Shown piece after piece: positions 1-10,627 of a DNA stretch of 64,000 nt; position 1 is the first letter of the stretch, and every line of letters begins with the position of its first letter. A program made the position numbers and the translations under genes. The notes under the pieces are model-generated. The model was given only the letters and a program-made list of their open reading frames with translations, ran no database searches and was not told the origin of the DNA. The stretch is from NCBI GenBank assembly GCA_015847255.1, contig JADLZK010008231.1, positions 62,001 to 126,000 on the forward strand. Direction: 5' to 3'. Origin of the DNA: Hyparrhenia diplandra (taxonomy: Eukaryota; Streptophyta; Magnoliopsida; Poales; Poaceae).

Positions 1-38
1 TATGTTGTAGTAAGCACCTGCGTCGTTGTTTGATTCAG

Positions 39-127
39 GGTTTTGGTCGCATCATTGCCTCACTAATTGGATAGTCCACTTTGTAGACCACCGAGCTAGA
101 GGGCTACAGTCTACAACTCGCCAGAAG
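39..127 (+). other. Probable 5' UTR exon of kinase-MSP copy 1
   Basis: This 89-base segment follows a TTTGATTCAG acceptor and ends at AGAAG|GTACAG. It is conserved, with the same borders, upstream of kinase copies 2 (45902-45990) and 3 (61973-62065). No long frame is shared among the three copies, so it is best read as a non-coding leader exon. The conservation of both splice borders in three copies is the main support. Confidence 0.55.
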
Positions 128-981
128 GTACAGCCAGGCATGCTCTCCCTACTGTATTTGATAGTTTTGCATCTCTTCCATGTTGTTTTCTTTGTAGAAT
201 TATATAATGCTTTACAAGAAAATAAAATTATGATTCCATTGCCACCCCAGTTTCCATGTCGTACACTGTGAAGATTTACAATCTGTTCCATTAAGGAAGA
301 AGATTAACTAACTTTCCTTTATCTAACTATGAAAACCAGTTGTTCACTTAGGATGGATGGCCTAGAAGAGGAACTTGATGCATTAGAGCGTATACTTTGT
401 GGTCAAAAGGAGCCTGACAGTCTTGACTTTCGACTTTTACAACGACTCACTGGAAATTTCTCTGATGATCGAAGGATTGGTGAGGGTGGATGTGGAGAGG
501 TTTACAAGGTAAAATAGTTGTTTGTTTTCTTCCTTTTTCACTGCTCCCTTCAGACTCGATGTCAACAGAGGCATGAGTCTGATCTAATGCTCATGATCAT
601 CATAAAAAATTTCAATTCAAACAGGGCTTCCTGCCAAATGGGAAAGTTATTGCTGTAAAGAGGCTAAAAAGGACCATATAATTGATGACAAGATGTTTCT
701 TCGTGAGGTTGATAGCATGATCAAGGTTCGGCATCAAAATATAGTACCCTTTTAGGTTACTGTTCTGAAATAAAAAAGAAAAGACAGTTCTAATGGATGG
801 AAAAATTGTTATGGCGGAGGAACGGGAAAAGTTGCTTTGTTTCCCATATATAAGTAATGGAAGCCTTGACAAGTATCTTACGGGTATGATAAGACCAAAA
901 CATCAGAGCTGCATCTCCATATGATCCAATTGTTATTTATATTTCAGCATCTTTCGTGTTTTCTACCACCTTTGCCCTTAT

Positions 982-1115
982 GCCTTGTTTAGATGTACTC
1001 GTATGCATCTCAATCCATGTGTGTTGGAGTGGTTTGATGTAGAGCTTAGTTCAATTTACATTCAATTCACTCCCACACATATGAATATATTGGGGTGGAT
1101 AGGAAACAACGTCTC
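982..1115. mobile_element. Tourist-like MITE relic in kinase intron (copy 1)
   Basis: Begins GCCTTGTTTAGATG, matching the left end of the MITE at 15525-15660, and lies in the intron between kinase exons 2 and 3. The same insertion is at the same place in copies 2 (46875-47012) and 3 (62975-63333), so it predates the duplication of the locus. The right terminal repeat is eroded. Confidence 0.5.
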
Positions 1116-1889
1116 AAGGATGGAGGCAATAAATCTAAGGGTATAGATTAAACAATAAAAATGTCTCGTCCCTTGGAATATATAGGCAATTAAGCAAGCA
1201 GAAATTAAATAGAGAATGTTTTAGGTTGCATATCATGATTATTTCTTTTTTTATCCTGCAGACGAATTAAGGGGATTTGATTGGCACACACGCTACCAAA
1301 TAATTAAGGGAATTTGTGATGGCTTGCTTCATCTTCACAAGGAAAAGAGTATTATGCACATGGACCTAAAACCTGCCAATATACTATTAGGTGACCAAGT
1401 ACCAATGATTACAGATTTTGGAGTATCGAGAATTGATGGAAAAACACAAATTACGGGTGCAGAACGTCTTTTTTCACGGTACGCTATACATGAATGAAGA
1501 GAACTATATTTTCCCTATTTACTCTCTATATATCTTTTACTACTTATTATGACACTGCCTTCTCATGGTGTCCTCATGCAGAGGACATGCCGCTCCAGAG
1601 TACATTGATACCGGAGTAAGGTCATGGAAGTCAGACATTTACAGTTTAGGTGTCATAATGATAGAGTTGGTGACAGGAAGTAGGAAGATACCGAATACAA
1701 CCAAAGTAAGAGTATATTATCCCCTATTGCACGAATATAGCTTCTTTTTACATTGGAGCCGTGTGCGTATCCTTTTCCCTTGAGGAAGCTTTTATTAGCA
1801 ATGAGGCACATAAATTGAGTTAATACAATTGTCTTACGACTATTCTTGACTTCTAAAAAAAAATTACACATGGTTTAGTAAACTTTAAG

Positions 1890-2090
1890 ACAAGCAAAGG
1901 CAAACTTTGATTAAATATTAAATGCAATTTTAGTAAGTCAAACCATCTTAAATTTAATAAAAAATACAAAAATATCAATATTTATTGTACCAAGTCAACA
2001 ATTACTAAATTCACCATGGAATATACTTTCTTAATAAATTTATTTGCTGTCATATATATATATATATATATATAGTTAGTAAATTTTTAA
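1890..2090. repeat. Degenerate Stowaway-like relic and (TA)n in kinase intron
   Basis: The intron between kinase exons 4 and 5 holds AT-rich DNA collinear with the clearer Stowaway relic of copy 2 (47885-48130), including a shared stretch around CACTAAATTCATCATGGAA. A TA dinucleotide tract occupies about 2052-2074. The rest of 1706-2548 is AT-rich intron with no other recognisable feature. Confidence 0.45.
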
Positions 2091-2894
2091 AAAGTTTTCT
2101 TGCTCTCATTAACCAAAGGGAAGTTTTAGTTACACATTAGGGCTAACCCTTTTAAATTAAACCACTTATATATGCATTTTTAAATTAATGACAACTATTA
2201 TACCTATGAAAAAAAATAAAAAATTGAGAAAAAGAAAACAAAATACTAATTCATTCTTATTCAACATCCACCAAGTGCACGGTCTTTTTTATGGTGTTAG
2301 ATGATTTTACGAGCTCCATTGTATGTTTCTGGAAATTTAAGAATGTGTCCAAACCATTTGTCGGATTGGATATGTTTCAAAAGAATTGTCATTAACACTA
2401 TTTAAATTTGAAGGATTTATATTGAGCTGGGAAAATCTGGAACATCCCAAACTGGGATATAGTTTTCTTCTTTGAGTTCAATGTCTGAGCCAAAGCATAT
2501 GCATAGTCTGCACTCAATATTTCAAGATTTCTTTGGTCGAAATGGTAGGTACTTCGAAGATGGAGGCACAGGTGGAATAAATCATCAAAGCATACACCAC
2601 TGTCGTACCTACAAGTGAAGAAGTGCCTCGAGTTGTCGGTAAGGTGCCAGGAAATAAACCCGATAAACAGACCGTTTATATGGGACGTAGTCCGTGAGCT
2701 CAACGAACTAGATAGCTGGGATGGTCAAATTACAGAATCTTCGTTAGAGAAGGTAAGCTCATATGCTTATAATATATCTTCTTAATACACGATGTACGTT
2801 ATATATATAACTTATCTGTGTGTTTGAAAAAAGAAGCAGATAATCTGCAAGTCGATCGCATATTAAATTTGCATCTACAAGTCCAATAATGCAG

Positions 2895-3394
2895 CTGTCT
2901 TTTCACTCACAGATAATCTCCAGCTCGGATGACATGCTTGGCATTGAGCCGCTTGAATTGTATTTTCCTCTTGCCCATGAGAAGCAGGTATCATGCTCAA
3001 TTGAGCTGACAAATGATACAGATTATTACATGGCCTTTAGGATTGCAAACACAAGTCTACTCCCGTTCTCCATACAGCCAGACAAAGGCATCATCGCACC
3101 AGGATCAATGTGTCAAAACACTATTATACTGCCAGCACAGGAGATGGCACGGCTAAAGAATCACCGTGAGGGGTTCATTGTGCAGAGCACCAGAGTTGAT
3201 GGAAGTCCTACAGATGTGGATATAACTGACGTTACGTTCAATGACGAGGGGGTTATTCTCAGAAAAAAATGGATGATGGAGATAAAGTGGTTGACGAGGT
3301 GACTTTAACGGTTCTTTTCGACATTCTACACGAGGAGCATCAAGATCAGACAAATTTAAGTGCTCAGATGGGATCACTAGTAGCATCGTCTCAG
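2895..3394 (+). pseudogene. MSP-domain exon of kinase-MSP copy 1, frameshifted
   Basis: Encodes a major sperm protein / VAP-like beta-sandwich domain: DDMLGIEPLELYFPL, then CSIELTNDTDYYMAFRI, then FSIQPDKGIIAPGSMCQNTIIL. VAP-type MSP domains usually bind peptide motifs or oligomerise; here the domain sits directly after a kinase C-lobe in phase 0. Compared with copy 2, one G is missing in a G run at about 3248-3252, so the open frame ends at 3302 and the last 30 or so codons are out of frame. The exon ends in TCTCAG|GTAAGC, as in copy 2. Kinase plus MSP is the architecture of wheat Snn3-D1 (known family example); equivalence here is by domain content only. Confidence 0.8.
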
Positions 3395-3624
3395 GTAAGC
3401 ATGCTTTGATTTTTGAATTCTTTGCAAAAATAATTAGAGCAGTCTGAAGTTTTCTCTGATTACAAGAATGACCAGATCGACCCGTCTCGAAATTATAGGT
3501 GGGGCAAAAACCAATGGTAAACGTAACCAACAGTAATTTTTTTTTTAAGAAAAAACAATATGGTCTTTGGTTTTTACTGTTGTTTCAAAACCATTTGGTA
3601 TTCACTACTGTTAAACATGAGAAT

Positions 3625-3906
3625 GTTGGTTTGGAATCTCTATGTGCATTGGTATGTTCCTTTATGCTTTTGAACCTTGATGAGATGTGAATTTCCTGTC
3701 TTCTTTTATTGCTCATTATTGATGCTTATGTTGTATGTGGGTGCAGATTAACAATATCCTGCGTTGCTATGAACTTTCATCAGAGCTAAGTAGCAGTACA
3801 TTGGAGGCGCTTCAGGTGCAAATCTGCGACAAAGCTTTTGCTCTTTATTAGATGTCATTCTTTCAACCGTGTTTTAACTTGTCAAGAGATGATTTCATGT
3901 TTTTAA
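3625..3906 (+). repeat. Direct duplication of a SEC6 exon and its flanks (first copy)
   Basis: This segment repeats 4276-4573 with few differences: end of the exon encoding VGLESLCAL, the following intron, the exon starting INN.LRCYELSSELSS, and about 90 bases after it. The SEC6 exon order shows that the copy at 4401 is in its normal place and this one is extra. Its exon (3747-3815) lacks 18 bases present in the other copy, an in-frame loss of six codons. Confidence 0.85.
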
Positions 3907-4656
3907 ACTCTTGTTTTTCTTCTGTAGAAATGGTACACTAACATTTTGGAGGCTGACAAAACACAACCACCAAAGAGTACAGAGGATGGAAAACTATATA
4001 CACCTGCAGCAGGGGATCTATTCAGAACATTGACCGAGCAGGTTCAGATAGTTAGAGACAACAGAACAGACGTCATGCTATATCGCATTGCTCTTGCGGT
4101 TATTCAGGTATTTATATAGTTACCCTGAAATTATGCAGTCTACTGGGTTTGTTGTGTTGTGCTCCATGCTTTTGTAATCAGTTAAATGTTATTTAGATCT
4201 TCTATTTTGTCATTTGCAGGTCATGCTTGATTTTCAAGCAGCTGAGAGGCAAAGACTTGAGGAGCCAGCTTCTGATGTTGGTTTGGAATCTCTATGTGCA
4301 TTGGTATGTTCCTTTCTGCTTTTGAACCTTGATGAGATGTGAATTTCCTGTCTTCTTTTATTGCTCATTATTTGATGCTTATGTTGTATGTGGGTGCAGA
4401 TTAACAATAACCTGTGTTGCTATGAACTTTCATCAGAGCTAAGTAGCACTACATTGAGGCGCTTCCGCAAAACTATGCTGAACAGGTGCAAATCTGCTAC
4501 AAAGCTTTTGCTCTTTATTAGATGTCATTCTTTCAACCGTATTTTAACTTGTCAAGAGATGATTTCATGTTTTTTAAATTACATAGCTCAGTCATTCTTA
4601 AGTTTCTTCTTTATGAACTTGAAATATTACACATAGTATCGGGGCCAGGGCTCTAT

Positions 4657-5098
4657 TGTTAGAAACAGCATGTTTTACAATTTCACTTTTTTTTTTCTCT
4701 TGCGTTGTAATCCCGTTGTAAGTGCATTGCACGTTTGTGTTTGTGTTGAGCGCGTAGAACCACGGACCTGGATGGAGATGTGCCCGGTCCGGGTCGCGGG
4801 CCGCGCGTGCGTTAGGTGTTTTGGTCACCGCCATTGCGACGTTCACCGTGCATGTCGCTCGGCATGGCGAAAGCCGGATCGAGTAACGATCGTGTGGTGG
4901 CGGGGGACGGGCTTCAAGCCCATGTATCCGCATTGTATAAAGGCAATGAAAAACCTAAAACTTATTTGTGCGGTTGTGCGGCAAACATTGTGTTCATTAC
5001 ATTCCAGTTCATCGCGTGTGTGCCTGGTGGCGCACTCCGGCGTTCACCGGCGTTCGGCGGCGGAAGGAGGAGACCGACGGCCACCGTCGGCTCCAACA
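4657..5098 (+). repeat. 5' LTR of the Copia element
   Basis: Starts TGTTAGAAACAGCATG and ends CGGCTCCAACA. It contains a likely TATA box, TATAAAGG at 4936-4943, which is also kept in the 3' LTR. Confidence 0.93.
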
Positions 5099-5100
5099 CG

Positions 5101-5113
5101 TGGCATCAGAGCT
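5101..5113 (+). other. Primer binding site of the Copia element
   Basis: TGGCATCAGAGCT lies two bases after the 5' LTR and resembles the initiator tRNA-Met site TGGTATCAGAGC usual for plant Copia elements, with one mismatch. Confidence 0.8.
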
Positions 5114-5119
5114 CGGTGC

Positions 5120-8100
5120 ATGTTCTACGGTGGGTCCGTGAGCCCGCCGCGAGAGCCACCCCGGAAGAAGTTCGTGATCCCGAATTCGGCGACCATGCCG
5201 GACACCAGCGGCGCATCAGAGGGCTCGACGTCGAGCGGTGTGCGCGAAAGCACACTGATGTGGCCTATGCTGACGAAGACGAATTACTCCGAGTGGGCAA
5301 TGTTGATCCAATGCAATCTGGAGGCGATGGAGATCTGGGAGGCCATTGATCCGGGGACGAACGTGAAACGTTCCCAGGATCGGCAAGCGATGAGTGCGTT
5401 GCTGCGTTCCGTGCCCAAGGAGATGTGGAGGACACTGGGCGCCAAGAAGACCGTCAAGGAGGCGTGGGAGGTGGTGAAGACGATGAGGATAGGTGTTGAT
5501 CGAGTGAAGGATGTCAATGCTCAGAGATTGTTGCGCGAGTTCGAGAACATCAGTTTCAAGGACGGCGAGACAGTCGACGAGTTTGGCATGCGGATCAACA
5601 ACCTTGTCGCCGACCTCAAGAACCTTGGGGAGACGGTTGAGGAGACCCGAGTGGTGAAGAAATTTCTCCGTGTCGTCCCAGCTAAGTTCACTCAAGTTGC
5701 GGTGTCAATTGAGATGTTCTCAGATCTCAAGGCCATGACGGTCGAGGATCTCGTTGGGAGGCTGAGGGCGACGGAGGACCGCATGGATGACAAGGTGGAG
5801 CAGATCGTCGACAAGGCTGGCCGTTTGCTGTTGGCGGAGGAAGAGTGGGCGGCGAGGAACAAGCAACGGTTCCAGTCCAACTTCGCCAAGGAAGGCAGCA
5901 GCGGAGGTGGCGGTGGCGGTCACAAGGGAAAGTCGCCGGTGAAACATGACGGCGGCGGATCTGGCGGACAAGGTGCTGTCAAGCTCACGTCTGAGGGGAC
6001 ACCTCGACGAAAGGGTAGATGCCGGAACTGTGGCATCTATGGCCACTGGGCAGAAGACTGTAAGAGGCCCAAGAAAGAAAAGAAGCAGGAGAAGAAGGAG
6101 GCGGTGAACAATGTGGCGGTGGCAGAAGTTCAGCCGGCGCTGTTCCTGGCGTCGACTTCAGGCGTGGTGCATGGATCATCCAAAACCGTGCACCTCGCTG
6201 AAGAAAAAGTGGTGCCAATGCACTGCGACAACGGTGTGTGGGTGCTGGACACTGGGGCCAGCAACCACATGACCGGAACCCGTGAGGCACTGAATCATCT
6301 TGATGAAGAGGTGTCCGGGACAGTCCGCTTCGGTGATGGATCCTGCGTCGAGATCAAGGGGCTTGGCTCTGTCGTCATGCAAGGACGAGATCAGCAGCAT
6401 AAGGTATTAACCAATGTCTATTATATCCCCAAGTTGAAAAGCAATATCATAAGCCTAGGCCAGTTAGAGGAGGCTGGGTGTGATGTGAGGTTGAAAAATG
6501 GAATACTGACTGTCATTGATCCTGCTGGCACTCTGATTATCTCTGCACCAAGAACCAGCAATAGACTTTATACTCTGAAAAATGCAGTAGTTCCACCAGT
6601 GTGTTTGCATGTCAACTTGGAGAATAGGAGTTGGTTGTGGCATGCTAGATTTGGCCATCTAAATTTCAGAGCTCTTCATGATTTAGCCAGTAAAGAGATG
6701 GTAGAGGGGATGCCTGTTGTTGATCATGTAGAGCAAGTCTGTGATGGGTGTCTGTTGGGGAAGCAGCACCGAAAACCATTTCCACAGCAGTCATCATATA
6801 GAGCTAGTCAAGGTTTAGAACTGGTTCATACTGATTTGTGTGGGAAGATCAGTCCACCAACACCTGGTGGCAAGGAATATTTTCTGCTAGTAGTTGATGA
6901 CTTTAGCAGATATATGTGGGTGGAACTTCTGAAAACTAAAGATGAAGCACTGGCTTATTTCAAGAAAATTAAACAACAAGCTGAGCTAGAATGTGGCAAC
7001 AAGATGAAGGCACTGAGGACTGACAAAGGGGGAGAGTTTAACTCTGCTCACTTCACTGTTTTCTGTAATGAGACAGGAATAAAGCACTACACCACTACTG
7101 CCTATACTCCTCAGCAGAACGGAGTAGTGGAGCGTCGAAATCAAACAGTGATTGAGATGGCTAGGTGTTTGTTAAAGTCCAAAGGCATGCCACCAAGATT
7201 CTGGGGAGAAGCTGTTGTGACTGCAGTGTTCATTTTGAACAGGGCTCCAACTAAGAGTTTGAAGAATATGACACCTTATGAAGCATGGCATGGGAAGAAA
7301 CCCAGGGTTGATCATCTGAAAACCTTTGGGTGTGTGGCTCATGTAAAAACAGTTGGACCTGGTATTACAAAATTGTCTGACAGATCTGTCAGGATGGTGT
7401 TCTTGGGGTATGAATCAGGTACCAAAGGCTTTCGGGTGTTTGATCCAGAGACCAATCGGCTGCATGTTAGTCGAGATGTGGTCTTCGAAGAGAGTGCAAA
7501 GTGGAACTGGGAAGGGGCGGCAAGCACAGGTCAGACTGACTCTGATACATTCACAGTTGAGTTTCAGTCTACTGTAGCTAGTCCGGGAACACAGTTTCCT
7601 GCAGATTCAGCAGAATATGGAGGCAGTGAGCAGGATCATGGGGATGTTGGGCATGATCAGTCCCCTCAGGTGTCTACACCATTGATTCCAGAGTCACCAT
7701 CGACACCTGTAAACCAAATAATTGGGTCAGCAGCAGGATCCAGTGCCATGGGCTCGAATTCAGCAAGTAGCTCGGGGTCTAGTCAGGGTCCAACTCGATT
7801 CAGGACTATGGCTGATCTCCTTGACTCAACTGAAGAAATAACTGACTTTGAGTACAGTGGCTTATGTCTAATTGCAGCTGATGAACCAAAGAGTGTTGAT
7901 GTTGCTCTAGAGGAAGAATGTTGGAGAGATGCCATGAATGCAGAGCTGCAGTCCATCAAAGAGAACAACACTTGGAGCCTGTCAGAACTTCCAAAAGGAC
8001 ATGATGCAATAGGGCTCAAGTGGGTGTTCAAGGTCAAAAGGGACCCTGCTGGTAACATTGTAAAACACAAAGCAAGGCTTGTGGTGAAAGGATATGCACA

Positions 8101-9425
8101 AAAACAAGGGGTGGATTTCGATGAAGTATTTGCTCCTGTAGCTAGACTGGAAACAGTGAGGCTATTGTTGGCTTTAGCTGCAAATGGTGGATGGGAGGTC
8201 CATCACATGGATGTTAAGTCAGCATTTTTGAATGGAGAATTGCAGGAAGAAGTATATGTTCATCAGCCACCTGGATTTCATGAACCAAACAGTGCAGGCA
8301 AGGTGCTCAAGTTGAAGAAGGCCCTCTATGGGCTAAAACAAGCTCCAAGGGCATGGAATGCCAAACTTGATCAAGAGTTGTGCAAGCTCGGTTTTAAGAG
8401 GAGTGAAGATGAGTATGCTGTCTATAGAAGAAGAGAGGGTAATTCCTTTCTCATTGTTGGTGTGTATGTTGATGACCTCATAATTTGTGGGCCGGATAGG
8501 AAGAAGATTGACAACTTCAAGCAGCAAATGATGAGTCTGTTCAGTATGAGTGATCTGGGTCTATTGAGCTATTATCTTGGGATTGAAGTGACTCAAAGGA
8601 ATGGTGAAATATCTATTTGCCAGAGTGCTTATGCTACCAAGATCCTGGATCGGTGTCATATTTGAAGCGTAATCCAGCAGATACACCCATGGAGCAGCGT
8701 ATCAGACTCACATCTGGTACTGCAGAGAAGGCCTTGGATGTCACCTTGTACAAGAGCATAATTGGCAGTCTGAGGTACTTGGTGAACACTAGGCCAGACA
8801 TTGCTCATGCAGTAGGGATGGCAAGTCGTTTTTCAGAGGCACCAAACAGAGAGCATTGGGCTGTGGTGAAAAGGATTGTCAGGTATATAGCTGGAACAAT
8901 CAACTATGGCTGCAAGTATGTGAAAGGAGGAGAAGCTGGTCTGAATCTTCTGGGATATACAGACAGTGACCATGGTGGTGACCTTGTGTTGAGGAAAAGT
9001 ACCACTGGCATGTTCTTCTTCCTGGGAAACAATTTGGTGACCTGGACTTCCACGAAACAAAAAAGGTAGTTGCATTGTCGTCATGTGAAGCCGAGTATAT
9101 GGCAGCTTGTGCAGGTGCTTGTCAAGGAGTCTGGCTTAGCAGACTCATTGCTGAATTGATGGGAAGAGATGTTCAGAAGTTCAGACTTCTTGTGGATAAC
9201 AAGTCAGCTATTGAGCTTAGCAAAAATCCTGTGCTCCACGAAAGAAGCAAACATATTGACACTCGTTTCCACTATATCAGAGAGTGTGTCAGCAATGGAC
9301 AGGTTGATGTTGATTATGTAAGAACCGACAATCAGTTGGCTGACATTTTGACAAAAGCACTGGGCAGGATCAGGTTTGTGGAGTTAAGGCAGAAGGTGGG
9401 CATCATCAAGCTACAACAGGATTAA
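5120..9425 (+). pseudogene. Copia gag-pol polyprotein with two frameshifts
   Basis: From ATG 5120 (seven bases after the primer site) the frame gives 1181 residues to a stop at 8663. Visible in order: gag with a CCHC knuckle CRNCGIYGHWAEDC (about residue 301), protease VLDTGASNHMTG (about 375), GAG-pre-integrase LWHARFGHLN (about 506), integrase core with D in HTDLCG, D in LRTDKGGEF and E in NGVVERRN (570-670), and reverse transcriptase from WVFKVKRD to YVDDLIICG (968-1120). One base is missing at about 8655, moving the frame; translation continues in 8617-9069 (KRNPADTPMEQR... TDSDHGG). Two extra A at about 9056-9062 shift it again to RNase H (9075-9425, SSCEAEYMAAC). An ATG at 5194 is an alternative start. 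The frame also runs upstream into the LTR, which is not coding. Confidence 0.92.
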
Positions 9426-9430
9426 GGGGG
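9424..9430 (+). other. Polypurine tract of the Copia element
   Basis: AAGGGGG lies five bases before the 3' LTR, where plus-strand priming occurs in LTR retrotransposons. Confidence 0.75.
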
Positions 9431-9435
9431 TGATT

Positions 9436-9871
9436 TGTTAGAAACAGCATGTTTTACAATTTCACTTTGTTTTCTCTTGCGTTGTAATCCCGTTGTAAGT
9501 GCATTGCACGTTTGTGTTTGTGTTGAACGCGTAGAACCACGGACCTGGATGGAGATGTGCCCAGTCCGGGTCGTGGCCGCGTGCGTTGGGTGTTTTGGTC
9601 ACCGCCACTGCACGTTCACCGTGCATGTCGCTCGGCATGGCGAGAAAGCCGGATCGAGTAACGATCGTGTGGTGGCGGGGGACGGGCTTCAAGCCCATGT
9701 ATCTGCATTGTATAAAGGCAATGAAAAACCCAGAAAACGCTGTGCGGTTGTGCGGCAAACATTGTGTTCATTACATTCCAGTTCATCGCGTGTGTGCCTG
9801 GTGAGCGCACTCCGGCGTTCACCGGCGTTCCAGCAGCAGCAGGAGACCGACGGCCACCGTCGGCTCCAACA
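9436..9871 (+). repeat. 3' LTR of the Copia element
   Basis: Matches the 5' LTR from TGTTAGAAACAGCATG to CCAACA, with small indels, for example around 9735 and 9830. Followed directly by the TSD TCTAT. Confidence 0.93.
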
Positions 9872-9876
9872 TCTAT

Positions 9877-10627
9877 TTCCCACCAGGGCCAGATTTTTAC
9901 TTGTCTCTGAAGGAAAAAAAAAAATCTCATGGCAAGGTTCCGGAGAGGGAAACGTATCTAGGCATACGCTTTTTAAAGGGCAACCGGACTGCATGCAGTA
10001 ACTATATTGGTTCTCTTTCTCTGTTGCAGCCAAATTTCTTACTTTTGTCTGGTGTGAAGAATAAAGTTTCCTGGCAAATATCAATAGATGGAAGCTGTCT
10101 GAATTTTGATATTCATAAATCAAAATTTGGATGTAAATGTGCATTAGTCCTATTGAGTGTAATTTTCAACTTTGACCTGACCAACATGGAGGCATTCTTG
10201 TGGAGTTGTGGTTGCTCCAAAGAAGACATTCTTAAATGTCACCATACTTGTACTCCTCTACATGGCTAGAAAGCATCAGATGGCTACAAAGCTGAGATTG
10301 TCCTAAATCTATGCATCGCATGCTTTTTAAATACTGTAATATTTATATGCAAATGTTGTTTGTGCTAGTGAAATTCCACTGGGAGCCAATCTCACTTCCA
10401 AAACTGGGATGTTTGAAATTTGAATCGGGAGAACAAACTGGCTGGTAGAAATTCGGTCCCTGTCGACTACTGGTCTGGGTGCTTGGCTGTATTCTTGCAT
10501 TCTCTGTAAAACTGAAAATATTAACCCTATTTGTAGCTTCATGTTAATTGTTCTTTACTTACAACATTTCTATCTCTTCACTCACCTTATGTTTTTTTTG
10601 AAGTATAAGCAAAATATTCTGTTACAG
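9877..10627. other. SEC6 intron remainder after the Copia insertion
   Basis: Non-coding sequence between the element and the exon at 10628. I see a 10-A run at about 9916 and no recognisable gene or repeat. Confidence 0.5.

Larger units (their letters stand above)
329..2752 (+). pseudogene. Protein kinase part of kinase-MSP copy 1, broken by indels
   Basis: Five exons are visible: 329-508 (N-terminus ending in the glycine-rich loop IGEGGCGEVYK), 625-883 (VIAVK lysine motif, FLREV helix C), 1262-1478 (HMDLKPANILL catalytic loop, DFG), 1582-1705 (APEYIDTG, SDIYSLGVIMIELVTG) and 2549-2752 (C-lobe, VRCQEINPINRPFIWDVVREL). It belongs to the plant RLK/Pelle kinases and lacks HRD arginine (HMD), so it is non-RD. 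No signal peptide or membrane segment is seen. Exon 2 carries three indels relative to copy 2: one base lost near 666, one lost near 752 and two gained near 775. The next coding exon encodes an MSP domain. Start at 329 is conserved in the other copies; an in-frame ATG at 353 is an alternative. Confidence 0.8.
4657..9871 (+). mobile_element. Ty1-copia LTR retrotransposon in a SEC6 intron
   Basis: Complete element with two LTRs (4657-5098 and 9436-9871), a tRNA-Met-type primer site, gag-pol in the Copia order (protease, integrase, reverse transcriptase, RNase H) and a purine tract before the 3' LTR. The 5-base target duplication TCTAT is present at 4652-4656 and 9872-9876. LTRs differ by several substitutions and small indels, so the insertion is not very recent. 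It is in the same orientation as SEC6 and sits in the intron after the exon ending at 4484. Confidence 0.95.

Noticed and set aside
4670..5119. Upstream extension of the Copia open frame into the LTR
   Set aside because: The region is the 5' LTR and primer site. The first sensible ATG after the primer site is at 5120.
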